64,000 nucleotides of DNA from Punica granatum (Eukaryota; Streptophyta; Magnoliopsida; Myrtales; Lythraceae), in NCBI RefSeq assembly GCF_007655135.1, contig NC_045128.1, forward strand, positions 17,934,230-17,998,229, written 5' to 3'. Within the stretch, counting starts at the first letter, position 1, and each line of letters begins with the position of its first letter. Positions 12,201 through 24,868 of the stretch are shown one piece after another. The translations under genes and the position numbers were made by a program. The notes beneath the pieces are model-generated. The model was not told the origin of the DNA. It made no database searches and saw nothing but the letters and a program-made list of their open reading frames with translations.

Positions 12201-13689
12201 TTTCGGACTCTTGGCCCAACTTGATCAATTCATCGACTTTACGAAGTCAAAACGGGCGAGTCAAGTGCAACCCTAAATCACGCGGTAAATAAACAAAAAC
12301 GGCAAGCCTAGAAAACTAGAGTACCGAAAGGGCGTGCGGGATATAGGCCCGCACGTAATAGAACCCCCGAATTCGGAATTTTTGGTTCCGCATGACCATT
12401 GCCTTAGCATTTAGGTGTACCCCGTACCCCTAGACCCGGGCAACTCAACGGCCCTCGACCCACGGGTCGTAAACAGTAAGTGGCGACTCCTTCTCACGCA
12501 TGTCCGTCGCGCGTCCCTGGGAAGGTGGACACTCCCAGGCCGCGTCGCACAAGCTTCGCGCATGCGTGCCCCGACGAGATGAAATTCGGGTGCGCACAAT
12601 TGTAAAAGCAATCCACACACACGAAACTTGACTATGGACACCTGACATGTCAGGTTCTCAAACCAAAGCCGAATGCTAAAACATTGGCACACGTTTGTTT
12701 GTCTAGGGTATGATTTGCATGCCAAAATACCCCGGATTAATAAACTTGCTAATCCACGTACATTCGGTGAATACAAACACATTGTCTGTTATTTACTTGA
12801 TGCTTGTTATTTTTCCGCACCTGTTTGCCATGTGGGTCGAGCCTGATCCCTAGGCCGAATAATATTAGGGTTCAACGCCCTAATCATTAATCACAGGGTC
12901 CAACGCCCTAATCAACACTCACAGGGTCCAACGCCCTAATCAGTGAGAGAGTGTATTGAATTTCAGTTCTTCGGTCTTTTTCCCTAAACTCACGGTGAGT
13001 TAGAGCGGAATAATAACCGAACGCGAGTCGACTGGAATTCGGCCATTTGCGATTTGTATTTATTGTTTTTGAGAGTATTGTAAGGACTTTTATTCTGTAC
13101 ATTCATTCTGTAAGAATTCCAGTCGATGAGCGAACGGTCCGAGAGTCGAATTAATCGAATCGGTCTAATGCTTGCCCAGACACAAGTAAATCCAAGATCT
13201 CGTGGTTTTGGTTCACGTAGGGATTCAACCTCCATGGTTCGATGAACTGTAACGTAAGATTGTGAACCAACTCCCCGACATACGGATTTACTTCTCTCTT
13301 GGCTTCTCAACCGACATCGTTTAATTCACCGAATCTCCGGTGTCAAAACTTGTGAGCCGAGTGCAGCTTAATTCATGCGGTAAATCATAAAACATGCAAG
13401 TCTAGCAAACCAGAGTACCGAAAGGGCGTGCGGGATATAGGCCCGCACGTAACATGAACCCCCGAACATGGATTTTCCGGTTCCGTACAGATCAATGCCT
13501 TAACGACAAACTAGTTGTTCCATACCCATAGACCCGGGTAACTTATCCGCCCTCGACCTTCAAGTCTTAAAATGATAAGTGACTACTCCTTCCGTCACAT
13601 GTCTCCACGAGAAGGTGGATACTCCCAAGCCGCGCGATCCAAAAGCGAGCATGCGGGCCCCGACGAGAGTCCACATTCGGGTCGGTACA

Positions 13690-13934
13690 ATGCGCGTCAA
13701 CGTCAATTTTCAAAATCCGAGAAGAAAACTCAAAGTCGAAAAATATTTTATTACATAACACTAATCCATAAATTTTTCTGAACACAATGCCGGTCCCGGA
13801 TCATTTTTTTGACATCCAATTGCAAAGACAAGAATTTTGATTTCTACACGCGTTAAAATTTGAATTTTCTAAATCTAAAAAAAATAGAAAAAGGACAAAA
13901 GGGGTCAGAGTCGGTCAGAGCGGGTCTGACAGAC
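13690..13934. other. Unassigned AT-rich spacer
   Basis: These 245 bp lie between the end of the E1 LTR and the probable start of LTR-C. The sequence is AT-rich with homopolymer runs and no gene. The first five bases, 'atgcg', would be the E1 target duplication, but the other copy is outside the window. Confidence 0.5.
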
Positions 13935-16900
13935 TGCTGACCCCATTTTGAAAAAAAAAAGGGGCAACGGTTAGTTGACCGTTGCCTCTCCATCCTCCCC
14001 CAATTTGTCCTCTTCTTCCTTCCTCTTTTCCCTTCCTTTTAGCCCCCGACTGTTCCTCCTTCTCCTTCCTTCGTTCTCCTTCTTCCTGAGCAAAAAAAAA
14101 CCGGAAAGGAAACAAATCTCGGCTCCGATTTTTTCTCTTCTTAGCTGATTCCCCGCAATCTCCAGCCGGCCCTTCCCTCACATTCGAAAACCCTAGCCGC
14201 ATTCCTCTTCCTCTTTCCGTTTTTCTTTCTCGACTAAAAAGGAAAAGAGTAAAGAAAAATGGCAAAGAAGAAAAAAGGGAAAGAAAAAATTTGCGGTCTT
14301 GACCTCGGCGCCGGGGATTCCGGAAGAAAAAGGATCGAAACCTAACCCTACCTCAGGAGGCCCAACTCTCTCTCTCGCCCGGTGACTCTCTCCCTCTTGA
14401 TTTTCAAAAAAAAAAACCGGGGTTGGACTTCCCGAGCTCGAACTCTCGGATTCCCTCAACTCGCCCGAGAGTCCCCCCCACAGCTCGACTTCCCCCCCCC
14501 CCCACGACATTCTCTCTCGGAACTGACTCCTTCTCGGAACCGACTTCTCGCTCCTAGAATATACTCGGAGTCTCTCGGATTCCCCCTTCAATTCCTGAAC
14601 CTTCGAGGTTCCTCGTCGCGCGAGCCTTTCGCCGGGACCACCCCTCTTCTCCTCTCTATTTTCATTTTTTTCTAACCAGATCTGTCGTGCTTCCGGATCG
14701 CAGGGGCAACGCTCGTGAGCGCCCAGGACCGTTCGCGCACTCAGTAGCACCGTTCGTGCGCCCAGCAGCCCAGCCTGTGCCAGCCCAACAACTCGCCCTG
14801 TGGTCAACAGCCCAACCAGTCCAGCAACCCACGACCCAGTTCGGCCTAGTCCGCCTATATTGGCCCAGTCCAATGGAGGTCCAATCCGGCCCAGTTTGGC
14901 CTAGTCCAGCCCATCGGCCCAGTTCGGCCCACTCCCCAGCAACCCAACTCTTCTGGCAAAATTTTTTTTATTTACATAATAACCCCTCGACTTCTCGAAC
15001 TAGGCAAATTCCCGACTTAGTGGCATGTTTAGGACTCCATTTCTGAATATTAATGTTTGCTTGGATGGATATGATGCGAAATGAGCGTTATTGTATTGCG
15101 TGAATGATCAAATTTGTCCCGAACTCAATTTTATGAACTTTTCGTTTTGTTTCACTTCAGTCCTGAGGACAGCTTTGCATTTTTTAAAAAATCAGCCCCT
15201 TAACTTTCCTATGCATTTCAGTCAATTCCCGGACTTTTTAATATTTCCCAATCAGTCCTTGAATTTTTCAGAATTTTTCAATCATCCCAAGGAACTTTTC
15301 AAGTTGTTTCAGTTTAGTCCCGGGGCTATTTTCCGCCCTTTTTAGATCTTCCCCGAATTCTAAAATTCCTTTCAGTCAAGTCCCAGCCATTTTTACCATT
15401 TTCCAATCAGTCCCTGAATTTTTCATAATTTCTAAACCTATTCCGGGAACTTTTCATGTTGTTTCAGTTCAATCCCTGGGGCATTTTTCACTTTTTAGAT
15501 CAGCCCAAACTTTCAAATTCGTTTCAAAAAAGTTCTGGGACATTTTCAATAATTTTTACACAGTCCTGAATTTTTTCCAGAATTTTCAACTCAGTCCCCC
15601 GAACTTTATCCGAATTTTCAAATTAGTCCTTGTTCTTTTAAAATTATTCAATTCAGTCCCTGGACATTTTCTAAAGATACTCAATCCTTTCCAATTTGAA
15701 TTCCTGACCGACAACGTATGTGCCCTGCTCAAATATTTTTGTTTCAGTAATTATATGTATATAACATGACAATGTGTGTTCTTTTATGTTTTCCCACTTC
15801 ACATTTTCAGTAATTTTTACACAGTCCTGAATTTTTTCCAGAATTTTCAACTCAGTCCCCCGAACTTTATCCGAATTTTCAAATTAGTCCTTGTTCTTTT
15901 AAAATTATTCTATTCAGTCCCTGGACATTTTCTAAAGATAATCCTTTCCAATTTGAATTCCTGACCGACAACGTATGTGCCCTGCTCAAATATTTTTGTT
16001 TCAGTAATTATATGTATATAACATGACAATGTGTGTTCTTTTATGTTTTCCCACTTTCATGAGTCGATGCCATTTTATCAATTCCGTTAATATTATGTTT
16101 GTATATGTTTGTATGTGTTTATCGTGATCATGGCGGCACTGATTGTGTAAAAATATGTATGTTTATCGTGCTTGACGTGATAATGTGCTCTTGATCTGTG
16201 TTTTAAACGCTTTATTTTCTCGTTTTAATCGAAACCCCACATGAATCGGTTTAATCATGTAAACTCGGCCTAAAATCAATTTTTTAAACTTTAAGACGGT
16301 CGGAAATTAGAGTTTACCGGGCGGTCAACTAATGGCTATTCCGACGACTCAAAATCCGTAGACTAAACCATTCGGCAAATTTCTAATTAACCTAAAATTC
16401 TACATACGGGATAATCGGGAAGTTAAATTTAGCTAAATTAAATCACTTGACTCCTTTAAACGAATTGTACGAACCCATTAACAATATGTAATCACGTCGA
16501 CAGTTCAAGAACTGTTAGCCATTCTCTTTTTAAATTCACAATTTCAATAGTATTGAAATACGTGCTACGTAATCTTGATTTTTCATACACACACATATTT
16601 TCCGGTTCAAGGGCATGACTACCAGTTCTTGTCTTGCCGTCACTCTAGTGTAGGTTTGTGTTTAGAATGGGTTAAAACATGGAAAAACAGATTAATCTAA
16701 AACTCGGCTTAAATCAAACATGGGCAAATAGTCAAGTAGAGGATTAGGTTTTGGGTTTTAGGTGAAAATACTATTAATCTGTAAAAGCCATATTATCACA
16801 ATACATAATAATCTAAAAATAACCCACACTTTCGAGACTTGACTACAGACATCATGTATGTTGGGTCTGTTAAAATAATGCTGAATGCTACACGTCCTCT

Positions 16901-17705
16901 CTATCACCCCGTTTGTTTATTTTAAGATAGGATTCGTATGCCAAGATACCCCGGTTAATAATCAGTTAATTCACGTAAATTCGGCTATAACAAAAACTCA
17001 TTATTTGTTTATTTGAGCTTGCTTGTTACATTTTTGCACTTGTTTGTTATGCGGGTCGAGCTCGATCCTTTAGGACACGATTCACACAGGGTCCAACGTC
17101 CATAACCGTTGATCACGGGGTCCAATGCCTCCATACACCGAGTGTGCATTTAATTTAATTTTCGGTCTTTTCCAAAACCATGCGGTGAGCATGAGTAGAA
17201 AATGACCGAATGCGAACCGATTGGGATTCAGTCATTGTAATTTTTATTTTTATTTATTTGAGAGAACAATGTAAGGGTTTATGTTGTACATTTATTTATA
17301 TAAGAATCCCGGTCGGAGAGTGGACGGTCTGAGTGTTTCTTCGAATTTACGGTGTCAAAACTGGCGAGTCGAGTGCAACCCTAAATCATGTGGTAAATAA
17401 ATAAAATGGCAAGCCTAGTAGGTAGAGTACCGAAAAGGCGTGTGGAATATAGGCCCATACGTAATAGAACCCTCGAATTCGGAATTTTCGGTTCCGTACA
17501 GACTATTGCCTTAGCATACTAGGTGTATCCCACACCCCTAGACCCGGGCAACCCACCGGCCCTCGACTTTGGGATCGTAAATAGGTAGTGGCAAATCCTT
17601 CTCACGCGCGTCCGTCACGCGTCCCCGGGAAGGTGGACCCTCCCAAGCTGCGTTGCATAGGCACGCGCATGAGTGCCCCGACGAGACGAAATTCGGGTGC
17701 GCACA
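13935..17705 (+). mobile_element. Diverged family B-like LTR (LTR-C)
   Basis: The right end is clear: 'gacgaaattcgggtgcgcaca' ends at 17705 as in the B LTRs. The interior follows the B order: 'gagtcgatgccattttatc' at 16060 (compare 10360 in S1), 'ggttaataatcagtta' near 16945, and 'ggtccaacg' lines near 17090. The left end is less certain; I place it at TGCTGACCCCATTTTG, a degenerate form of the family start. No matching target duplication was found (cagac against gagag). No primer site follows, so it is a solo or truncated LTR. The ORF of about 226 residues at 14193-14873 on the minus strand is low-complexity and not recognised. Confidence 0.65.
15541..16055 (+). repeat. 261-bp tandem duplication in LTR-C
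   Basis: 'cattttcaataatttttacacag' starts at 15541 and again, with one change, at 15802. The following 250 bases are nearly identical apart from a small deletion ('agatactcaatcc' against 'agataatcc'). Upstream, 15120-15540 carries a looser repetition of 'cagtccctgaatttttca'-like phrases every 60-75 bp. Confidence 0.88.
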
Positions 17706-18084
17706 GAGAGATATATGGTTTTCCCTTCTGGTACATTGATATGGACTATATATAGGCCTAAGAAAACTAAGAAACTAAAATAGGAAATTAAAATCTAGGC
17801 CCTTACTATGTAACTTCCTAAAACAAAATAAGTAATTATTCCAAAATTGGAAACTTTAGACTTTTGACTCGAACAAAAATTGCAAGTAATATATAATTCT
17901 AAATATATTTCTATCTAAATTAAATATACTACCTAATTAAGATAATAATATTTCTAATTTATTGATCAAGACATCTCATTTTCCCCTTCCACATCACGAG
18001 AATATTTCCTTGATATATCCAAGATATGCTTCTTTAGGCTTGAGCTTGTGGATACAGATATGGGCTGAAAATCCTCCGCGTCAG
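17706..18084. other. Unassigned AT-rich spacer before the satellite
   Basis: AT-rich DNA between the LTR-C end and the first satellite monomer. No gene, no repeat relation and no open frame could be supported. Confidence 0.5.
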
Positions 18085-20220
18085 TTATCGCCCATAAAAA
18101 TTTGAAAACTTCTGTGGAGCTTTATAATAATGATAGGAACATGGGCCAAAGGTTTCAGCTCATTTTGAGAGAGGAAGGTTCGAAAAAAACTATCAAAATC
18201 AGAACACCGAAAATCAGGGTAAATATTATTTATCTGTAGATTCACCGCCCAAAAAAACTGAAAATTTGTGGGGAGCTTTATCATAATCTTAGGAATATGG
18301 GGCAAACGTTTCAGCTCATTTTGAGGTCGGATGATTTCCAAAAAGTATCAAAATCTAAACAACGAAAAGAAGGGTAAATATTTGTTATTTGAAGATTCAC
18401 TATCCAGAAAAATCTGAAAATTTTTGTGGAGCTTTATAATAATGACAAGAACACGGGGCAAAAGTTTCAGCTCATTGTGAGATCAGACGCTTCGAAAAAA
18501 AGCTATCAAAATCCGAACACCGAAAAGAAGGGTAAATATTTTTTATCTGGAGAGTCATTGCCCATAAAAATCTGAAAATTTGTGTGGAGCTTTATATTGA
18601 TATTAGGAACATGGGGCAAAAGTTTCCACTCGTTCTGAGATTGGACTGTTCACGAAAAGTATCAAAATCTGATCATCGAAAAGAAGGGTAAAATTTTTTT
18701 ATCTGAATAATCACTGCCTAAAAAAATATGAAAATTTGTGTGGAACTTTATAATAATGTCTTGAACATTGGGTAAAAGTTTCAATACGTTTTGAGATCGG
18801 ACGGTTCGAAAAAAATATCAAAATTCGAACACCGAAAAGAATGATAAATATTTTTTATCTGAAGAGTTATCGTCCATAAAATTCTGAAAATTTCTATGGA
18901 GCGATATAATAATGTTAGAAATCTGGGGCAAAAGTTTCAGCTCATTTTGAGAGAGGACGGTTCACAAAAAGTATCAAAATCAGAACACCAAAAATCAGGG
19001 TAAATATTATTTATCTGTAGATTCACCGCCCAAAAAAAATTAAAAATTTGTGGGGAGCTTTATCATAATCTTAGGAATATGGGGCAAAAGTTTCAGCTCA
19101 TTTTGAGGTCGGACGATTTCCAAAAGGTATCAAAATCTAAACAACAAAAAGAAGGGTAAATATTTGTTATTTGAATATTCATTACCCAGAAAAATCTGAA
19201 AATTTTTGTTGAGCTTTATAACAATGACTGGAACACGGGGCAAAATTTCAGCTCATTGTGAGATCAGACGGTTCGAAAAAAACTATCAAAATCAGAACGC
19301 CGAAAAGAAGGGTAAATATTTTTTATCTGGAGAGTCATCGCCCATAAAAATCTGAAAATTTGTGTGGAGCTTTATACTAATGTTTGGAACATGGGGAAAA
19401 AGTTTCCACTCGTTCTGAGATTGGACGGTTCACGAAAAGTACTAAAATCTTATCACCGAAAAGAATGGTAAATTTTTTTTATCTGAATAATCACCTCCCA
19501 AAAAAATATGAAAATTTGTTTGGAACTTTATAATAATGTCTTGAACAACGGGTTAAAGTTTCAGCACGTTTGGAGATCGGACGGTTCGAAAAAAATATCA
19601 AAATTCGAACACCGAAAAGAATAGTAAATATTTTTTTATCTGGAGAGTTATCGCCCATAAAAATCTGAAAATTTCTGTGGTGCGTTATAATAATGTTAGA
19701 AACCTGAGGCAAAAGTTTCAGCTCGTTTTGAGAGCGGATGGTTCACAAAAAGTATCAAAACCAGAACACCAAAAATCAGGCTAAATATTATTTATCTGTA
19801 GATTCACTGTCCAAAAAAAATTAAAAATTTGTGGGGAGCTTTATCATAATCTTAAGAATATGGGGTAAAAGTTTCAGCACATTTTGAGGTCGGACGATTT
19901 CCAAAAAGTATCATAATCTAAACAACGAAAACGATGGTAAATATTTGTTATTTGAAGATTCACTTCCAAGAAAAATCTGAAAATTTTTGTGGAGCTTTAT
20001 AATAATGACAGGAACATGGGGCCAAAGTTTAAGCTCATTGTGAGATCAGACGCTTTGAAAAAAACTATCAAAATTAGAACACCGAAAAGAAGGGTAAATA
20101 TTTTTTATCTGGAAAGTTATCGCCCATAAAAATATGAAAATTTGTGTGGAGCTTTATATTAATGTTAGGAACATGGGACAAAAGTTTCCACTCGTTTTGA
20201 GATTGGACGGTTCCCAAAAA
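18060..20220 (-). repeat. Higher-order repeat, ~780 bp (5 monomers)
   Basis: A distinctive monomer with 'gtaaatattatttatctgta' and 'gtggggagctttatcataat' occurs at 18218, 18999 and 19779, spaced 781 and 780 bp apart. The next monomer in each set shares 'aatatttgttatttgaa' and 'aatttttgt'. So blocks of five monomers were copied together about three times. From about 20.2 kb rightward this order fades and the array looks monomeric. Confidence 0.8.
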
Positions 20221-23200
20221 GTATCAAAATCAGATCACCCAAAATAAAGGTAAATATTCTTTATTTGAAGATTCACTCCCAAAAAAAATTGAAAATTTGT
20301 GTGGGGCTTTATAGTAATCTTAGGAATATGGGCCAAAAGTTTCAACTCATTTTGAAGATCGGACGATTTCCAAAAATATCAAAATCTGAACACCGAAAAG
20401 ATGGGTAAATATTTATATTTGAATATTTCACCTTCCAGAAAAATCTAAAAATTTGTTTGGAGATTTATGATAATGTCAAGAACATGAGGCAAAAGTTTCA
20501 GCTTGTGCTGAGATCAGACGGTTCGAAAAACTATCAAAATCAGAACACTGAAAAGATGGGTAAATATTTTTTATCTAAAGAGTCATCCGCAGAAATATCT
20601 GAAAATTTGTGTGAAGCTTTATATTAATGTTAGGAACATTGGGCAAAAGTTTCTGCTCGTTTTGAGAATGGGTGGTTCACAAAAAGTATCAAAATCTGAA
20701 CACTAAAAAAAAGGATAAATATTTTTTATCTGAATAATCACCACCCAAACAAATCTGAAAATTTGAGTGGAGCTTTATAATAATGTCGGGAACAGGGGTA
20801 AAAGTTTTAGCACGTTTTGAGATCGAACGGTTTGAAAAAAAACTATCAAAATTCGAACACCGAAAAGAAAGGTAAATATTTTTTTATTTGAAGATTCACC
20901 GCCCAGAAAAAACTAAAAATTTGTGTGGTGCTTTATAATAAACTTAGGAATATGGGGCAAAAGTTTGAGCTCATTTTGAGATCGAACGATTTCCAAAAAG
21001 TATCAAAATCTAAACACCGAAAGGAAGGGTAAATATTTTTTATCTAAAGATTCACTACCCAGAAAAATTTGAAAATTTGTGTGCAGCTTTATAATAATGT
21101 CATGAACAGGGGGTAAAAGTTTCATCTCGTTTTGAGATCAGAAAAATCGAAAACACTATCAAAATAAGAAAATCGAAAAAAAGTGTAAATATTTTTTATC
21201 TGAAAATTCATCGTCCAGAAAAATCGAAATTTTTTTGGAGTTTTATAATAATGTTAGGAACATGGGGCAAAAGTTTCAGCTCGTTTTGAGAGCGGACAGT
21301 TAAACAAAAATAACAAAATCTGAACACCGAAAAGAAGGATAAATATTTTTTATCTGAAGAATCACCGCCCAAAAAAATCTGAAAATTTGTGTTGAGCTGT
21401 ATAATAATGTCAGGAACATGGGATAAAAATTTCATCTCATTTTCAAATAGTATGGTGCATTTAAACTATCAAAATCAAAACTCCGAAAAGAAGGGTAAAT
21501 ATTTTTCATCTAAGGATTCACTGACCAGTAAAATCTAAAAACTTGTGTGGTGCTTTGTAATAATGCTATGAACATGGGATAAAAGTTTCAGCTCGTTTTG
21601 AGATTGGTCTGTTTACAAAAACTATCAAAACCAGAACACCGAAAAGAAGCATAAATATTTTTTATCTGAAAAATCACCGCTCAAAAAATTTGAAAATATG
21701 TATGGAGCTTTATAATAATTTTAGGAAAATGGGGCTACAATTTCAGTTTGTTTTGTGATCGAACGGTTCACAAAAACTATCAAAATCAAAATGCCGAAAA
21801 GAATAGTAAATATTTTTTGTATGAAGAATCACTGTATAGAAAAATCTGAAAATTTGTATGGAGCTTTATAAAAATGAGAGAAACTTGGGGTAAAAGTTTT
21901 AGCTTGTTTGAGATAGGACGGTTCGCAAAAACTATCAAAATCAGAACACCGAAAATTAGGGTAAATATTTTTTATCTGAAGAATCACTGCCCATAAAAAT
22001 CTAAAAATTTGTGTGGAGCTTTATAATAATGCCAAGAACATGGGGTAAAAGTTTTATTTGGTTTTGAGATCAGACGGTTCAAAAAAATATCAAAATAAGA
22101 ACACCAAAAGGAAGATTCACAGACCAAAAAAATCTGAAAATTTGTGTGGAGCTGTATAATAATGTTAGGAACACAGGGTAAAAGTTTCAGTTCGTTTTGA
22201 GATCAGACGGTTCACAAAAAGTATCAAAATCAAAACACCGAAAATAAGTGTAAATATTTTTTATATGAATATTCACTGCCCATAAAAATTGAAAATTTGT
22301 GTGAAGCTTTATAGTAATCTTAAGAACATGGGGCAAACGTTTCAGCTTATGTTGAGATTGGATGATTTCCAAAAAGTATAAAAATATGAATACCGAAAAG
22401 AAGGGTAAATATTTTTTATCTGAAGAGTCACTAGTCAGAAAAATCTGAAAATTTGTGTGGAGTTTTATCATAATACCAGGAGCATGGGGGAAAAGTTTGA
22501 GCTCGTTTTGAGATCAGACGGTTCGAAAAAACTATCAAAATTAGAACACCAAAAAGAAGGGTAAATATTTTTTATCTAAAGAGTCACCACCCAGAAAAAT
22601 CTGAAAATTTTTGTCGATCTTTATAATAATGTTAGGAACATGGGGCAAAATGTTCAGCTCATTTTGAGATTGGACGGTTCACGAAAAGTATCAAAATCTG
22701 AACACCGAAAAGAAGGGTAAATATTTTTTATTTAAAGAATCACCATCCAACAAAATCCTAAAATTTGTGTAGAGCTTTATAATAATGTCGGGAATATGGA
22801 GTAAAAGTTTCAGCACGTTTTGAGATCCGACCGTTCGAAAAAAAAAATATCAAAATCAGAACACCTAAAAGAACGGTAAATATTTTTTATTTGAAGAGTC
22901 ACCTCCTAGAAAAATCTGAAAATTTGTGTGGAGCTTTATATCAATGTTAGGAACATGGGACAAAAGTTTCAGCTCATTTTAAGATCAAACGGTTCACGAA
23001 AGTATCAAAATTTGAACACCGAAAAGAAGGGTAAATATTTTTTTGTTTATCTGAAGAATCACTATCCAAAAAAATCTGAAATTTGTGTGGAGCTTTATAA
23101 TAATGTTAGGAACATGGGTAAAAAGTTTTAGCACATTTTGAGATCAGACGGTTCGAAAAAGACATCAATATCAGAACGCCGAAAAAAAGAGTAAATATTT

Positions 23201-24735
23201 TTTATCTGAAGAGTCACTGCCCATAAAAATCTAAAAATTTGTGTGACGGTTTATAATAATGTTAGGAACATGGGACAAAATTTTCAGTTCGTTTTGAGGT
23301 CAGACAGTTCATGAAAAGTATCAAAATATGAACACCGAAAAGAAGGGTAAATATTTCTTATATGAAGAATTACAGCTCAGAAAAATCTGAAAATTTATGT
23401 GGAGCTTTATAATAATTTCAAGAACATGGAGTAAAAGTTTCAGCTTGTTTTGAGATAAGATGTTTCACAAAAATTATCAAAATTGGAACACCAAAAAGAA
23501 TAGTAAATATTTTTTATCTATTGATTTATCCCCCATAAAAATCAATAAATTTGTGTGGAGCTTTATAATAATGTCAGGAACATGAGGTAAAAGTTTCAGC
23601 TCTTTTTCAGATCCGATGGTTCACAAAGACTATCAAAATCAGAACACTGAAAGAAGGGTAAATATTTTTTATCTGAAGAAATCTGAAAATTTTTATGGAG
23701 CTTTATGTTAATGTGAGGAACATGGAGTAGAAGTTTTAGTTCGTTTTCAAATCGGACGGTTCACAAAAACTATCAAAATCAGAAAATTGAAAAGAACAAT
23801 AAATATTTTTTATCTGAAAAATCACTGCCCAAAAAAATCTGAAAATTTGTTTGAAGCTTTATTATAATGTCAGGAACATGGCATAAAAGTTTCATCTCTT
23901 TTTGAGATCGGATGGTTCAAAAAAACTATCAAAATAAGAACACCGAAAACAACGGTAAATATTTTTTTATCTGAAGATTCAACACCCAGAAAAATATGAA
24001 AATTTGTGTGAAGCTTTATAATAATGTTAGGAATATGAGGCAAAAGTTTCAGCTCGTTTTGAGATCGGACGGTTCATGAAAAGTATCAAAATCAAAATGT
24101 CGAAAATAATGGTAAATATTTTTTATCTGAAGATTCACTGCCCATAAAAAATTAAAAATTTGTGTGGAGCTTTATAATAGTCTTAGGAACATGGAGCAAA
24201 AAGTTTAGCTCGTTTTGAGATCAGATGGTTTCCAAAAAGTATCAAAATTTGAACACCTAAAAGAAGGGTAAATATGTTTTATCTGATGAAATACCGCCCA
24301 GAAAAATCTAAAAATTTGTGTGGAGCTTTATAATAATCTTAGTAACATGGGAAAAATGTTTCAGCTTGTTTTGAGATTGGATGATTTCCAAAAAGTATCA
24401 AAATCTGAACACTGAAAAGTAGGGTAAATATTTTTTATCTGAAAATTCATTGCCCCAGAAAAATCTGAAAATTGGTGTGGAGCTTTGTAATAATGTCAGG
24501 AACATGGAGTAAAAGTTTCAATTAGTTTTGAGATCAAATGGTTTGAAAAAATATCAAAATCAAAACACCGAAAAGAAGAGTACATATTTTTTATCTGAAG
24601 AATCATCACCCAGAAAAATCTAAAAATTTGTATGGAGCTTTATAGTAATGTCAAGAACATGGGATAAAGTTTCAGTTCATTTTAAAATCGGACGGTTCAC
24701 AAAAATTATCAAAGTCAGAACACTGAAAAGAATGG
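18085..24735 (-). repeat. Satellite array, ~43 monomers of ~156 bp
   Basis: The unit is head to tail and contains 'gaacaccgaaaagaagggta', 'aatattttttatctgaag', 'aatctgaaaatttgtgtgg', 'agctttataataatgtta', 'ggaacatggggcaaaagttt' and 'cagctcgttttgagatcgga'. The phrase ggtaaatat recurs at 18218, 18373, 18531, 18687, 18843 and 18999, giving steps of 155-158 bp. Monomers differ by perhaps 10-20 percent from one another. I give it as minus strand because its reverse complement lies collinear with a repeat inside the plus-strand LTR S2 (40569-41215). Short ORFs across it (for example 18081-18341 minus) are chance readings of the repeat. Confidence 0.95.
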
Positions 24736-24868
24736 TGGTCTCTATAGGTGTATTATATGGTGGAATATTATTTGTTATTCTATATGTTAATTTATACTTA
24801 ATTAGGTTAAATGTTTTTTAGTTTATATATGTAGAATGCATTATCTTTTATTGTCTATATAATTTAAA

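Larger units (their letters stand above)
7394..12598 (+). mobile_element. Solo LTR S1 (family B), 5205 bp
   Basis: It begins TGTCAGCACCCCATTTTGG and ends GGTGCGCACA. The flanks are 'actgt' (7389-7393) and 'attgt' (12599-12603), a 5-bp target duplication with one C-to-T difference. No primer binding site or internal sequence is attached, so it is a solo LTR left by recombination between two LTRs. It is closely related to S2 (38341) and the E3 LTR (55670). Short ORFs inside are not conserved across the three copies. Confidence 0.9.
3970..13689 (+). mobile_element. 3' LTR of E1 (family A), interrupted
   Basis: The LTR starts TGTCAGCACCCC at 3970 and ends 'gggtcggtaca' at 13689. A solo LTR of family B (7394-12598) and one target-site copy split it; without them the LTR is about 4510 bp. 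Identity is confirmed by the E2 LTR: 'ttcaattcaaaccacgaact' at about 5229 matches 43940 reversed, and the sequence on either side of the insertion (ending 'atcactgt', resuming 'aaaagcaatccacacac') is continuous in the E2 copy near 35990. The U3 region is roughly 3970-5600. There is no coding content. Confidence 0.85.

Noticed and set aside
14193..14873. 226-residue minus-strand ORF in LTR-C
   Set aside because: The sequence is Gly/Glu/Arg-rich low complexity within an LTR and is not shared with other family copies.
13935..17705. Target duplication for LTR-C
   Set aside because: The candidate flanks cagac and gagag match at only three of five positions, so none is claimed.
18081..23131. Several ORFs of 60-94 residues in the satellite that resemble one another
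   Set aside because: The resemblance follows from the tandem repeat. Frames are not kept across monomers and there is no consistent start.
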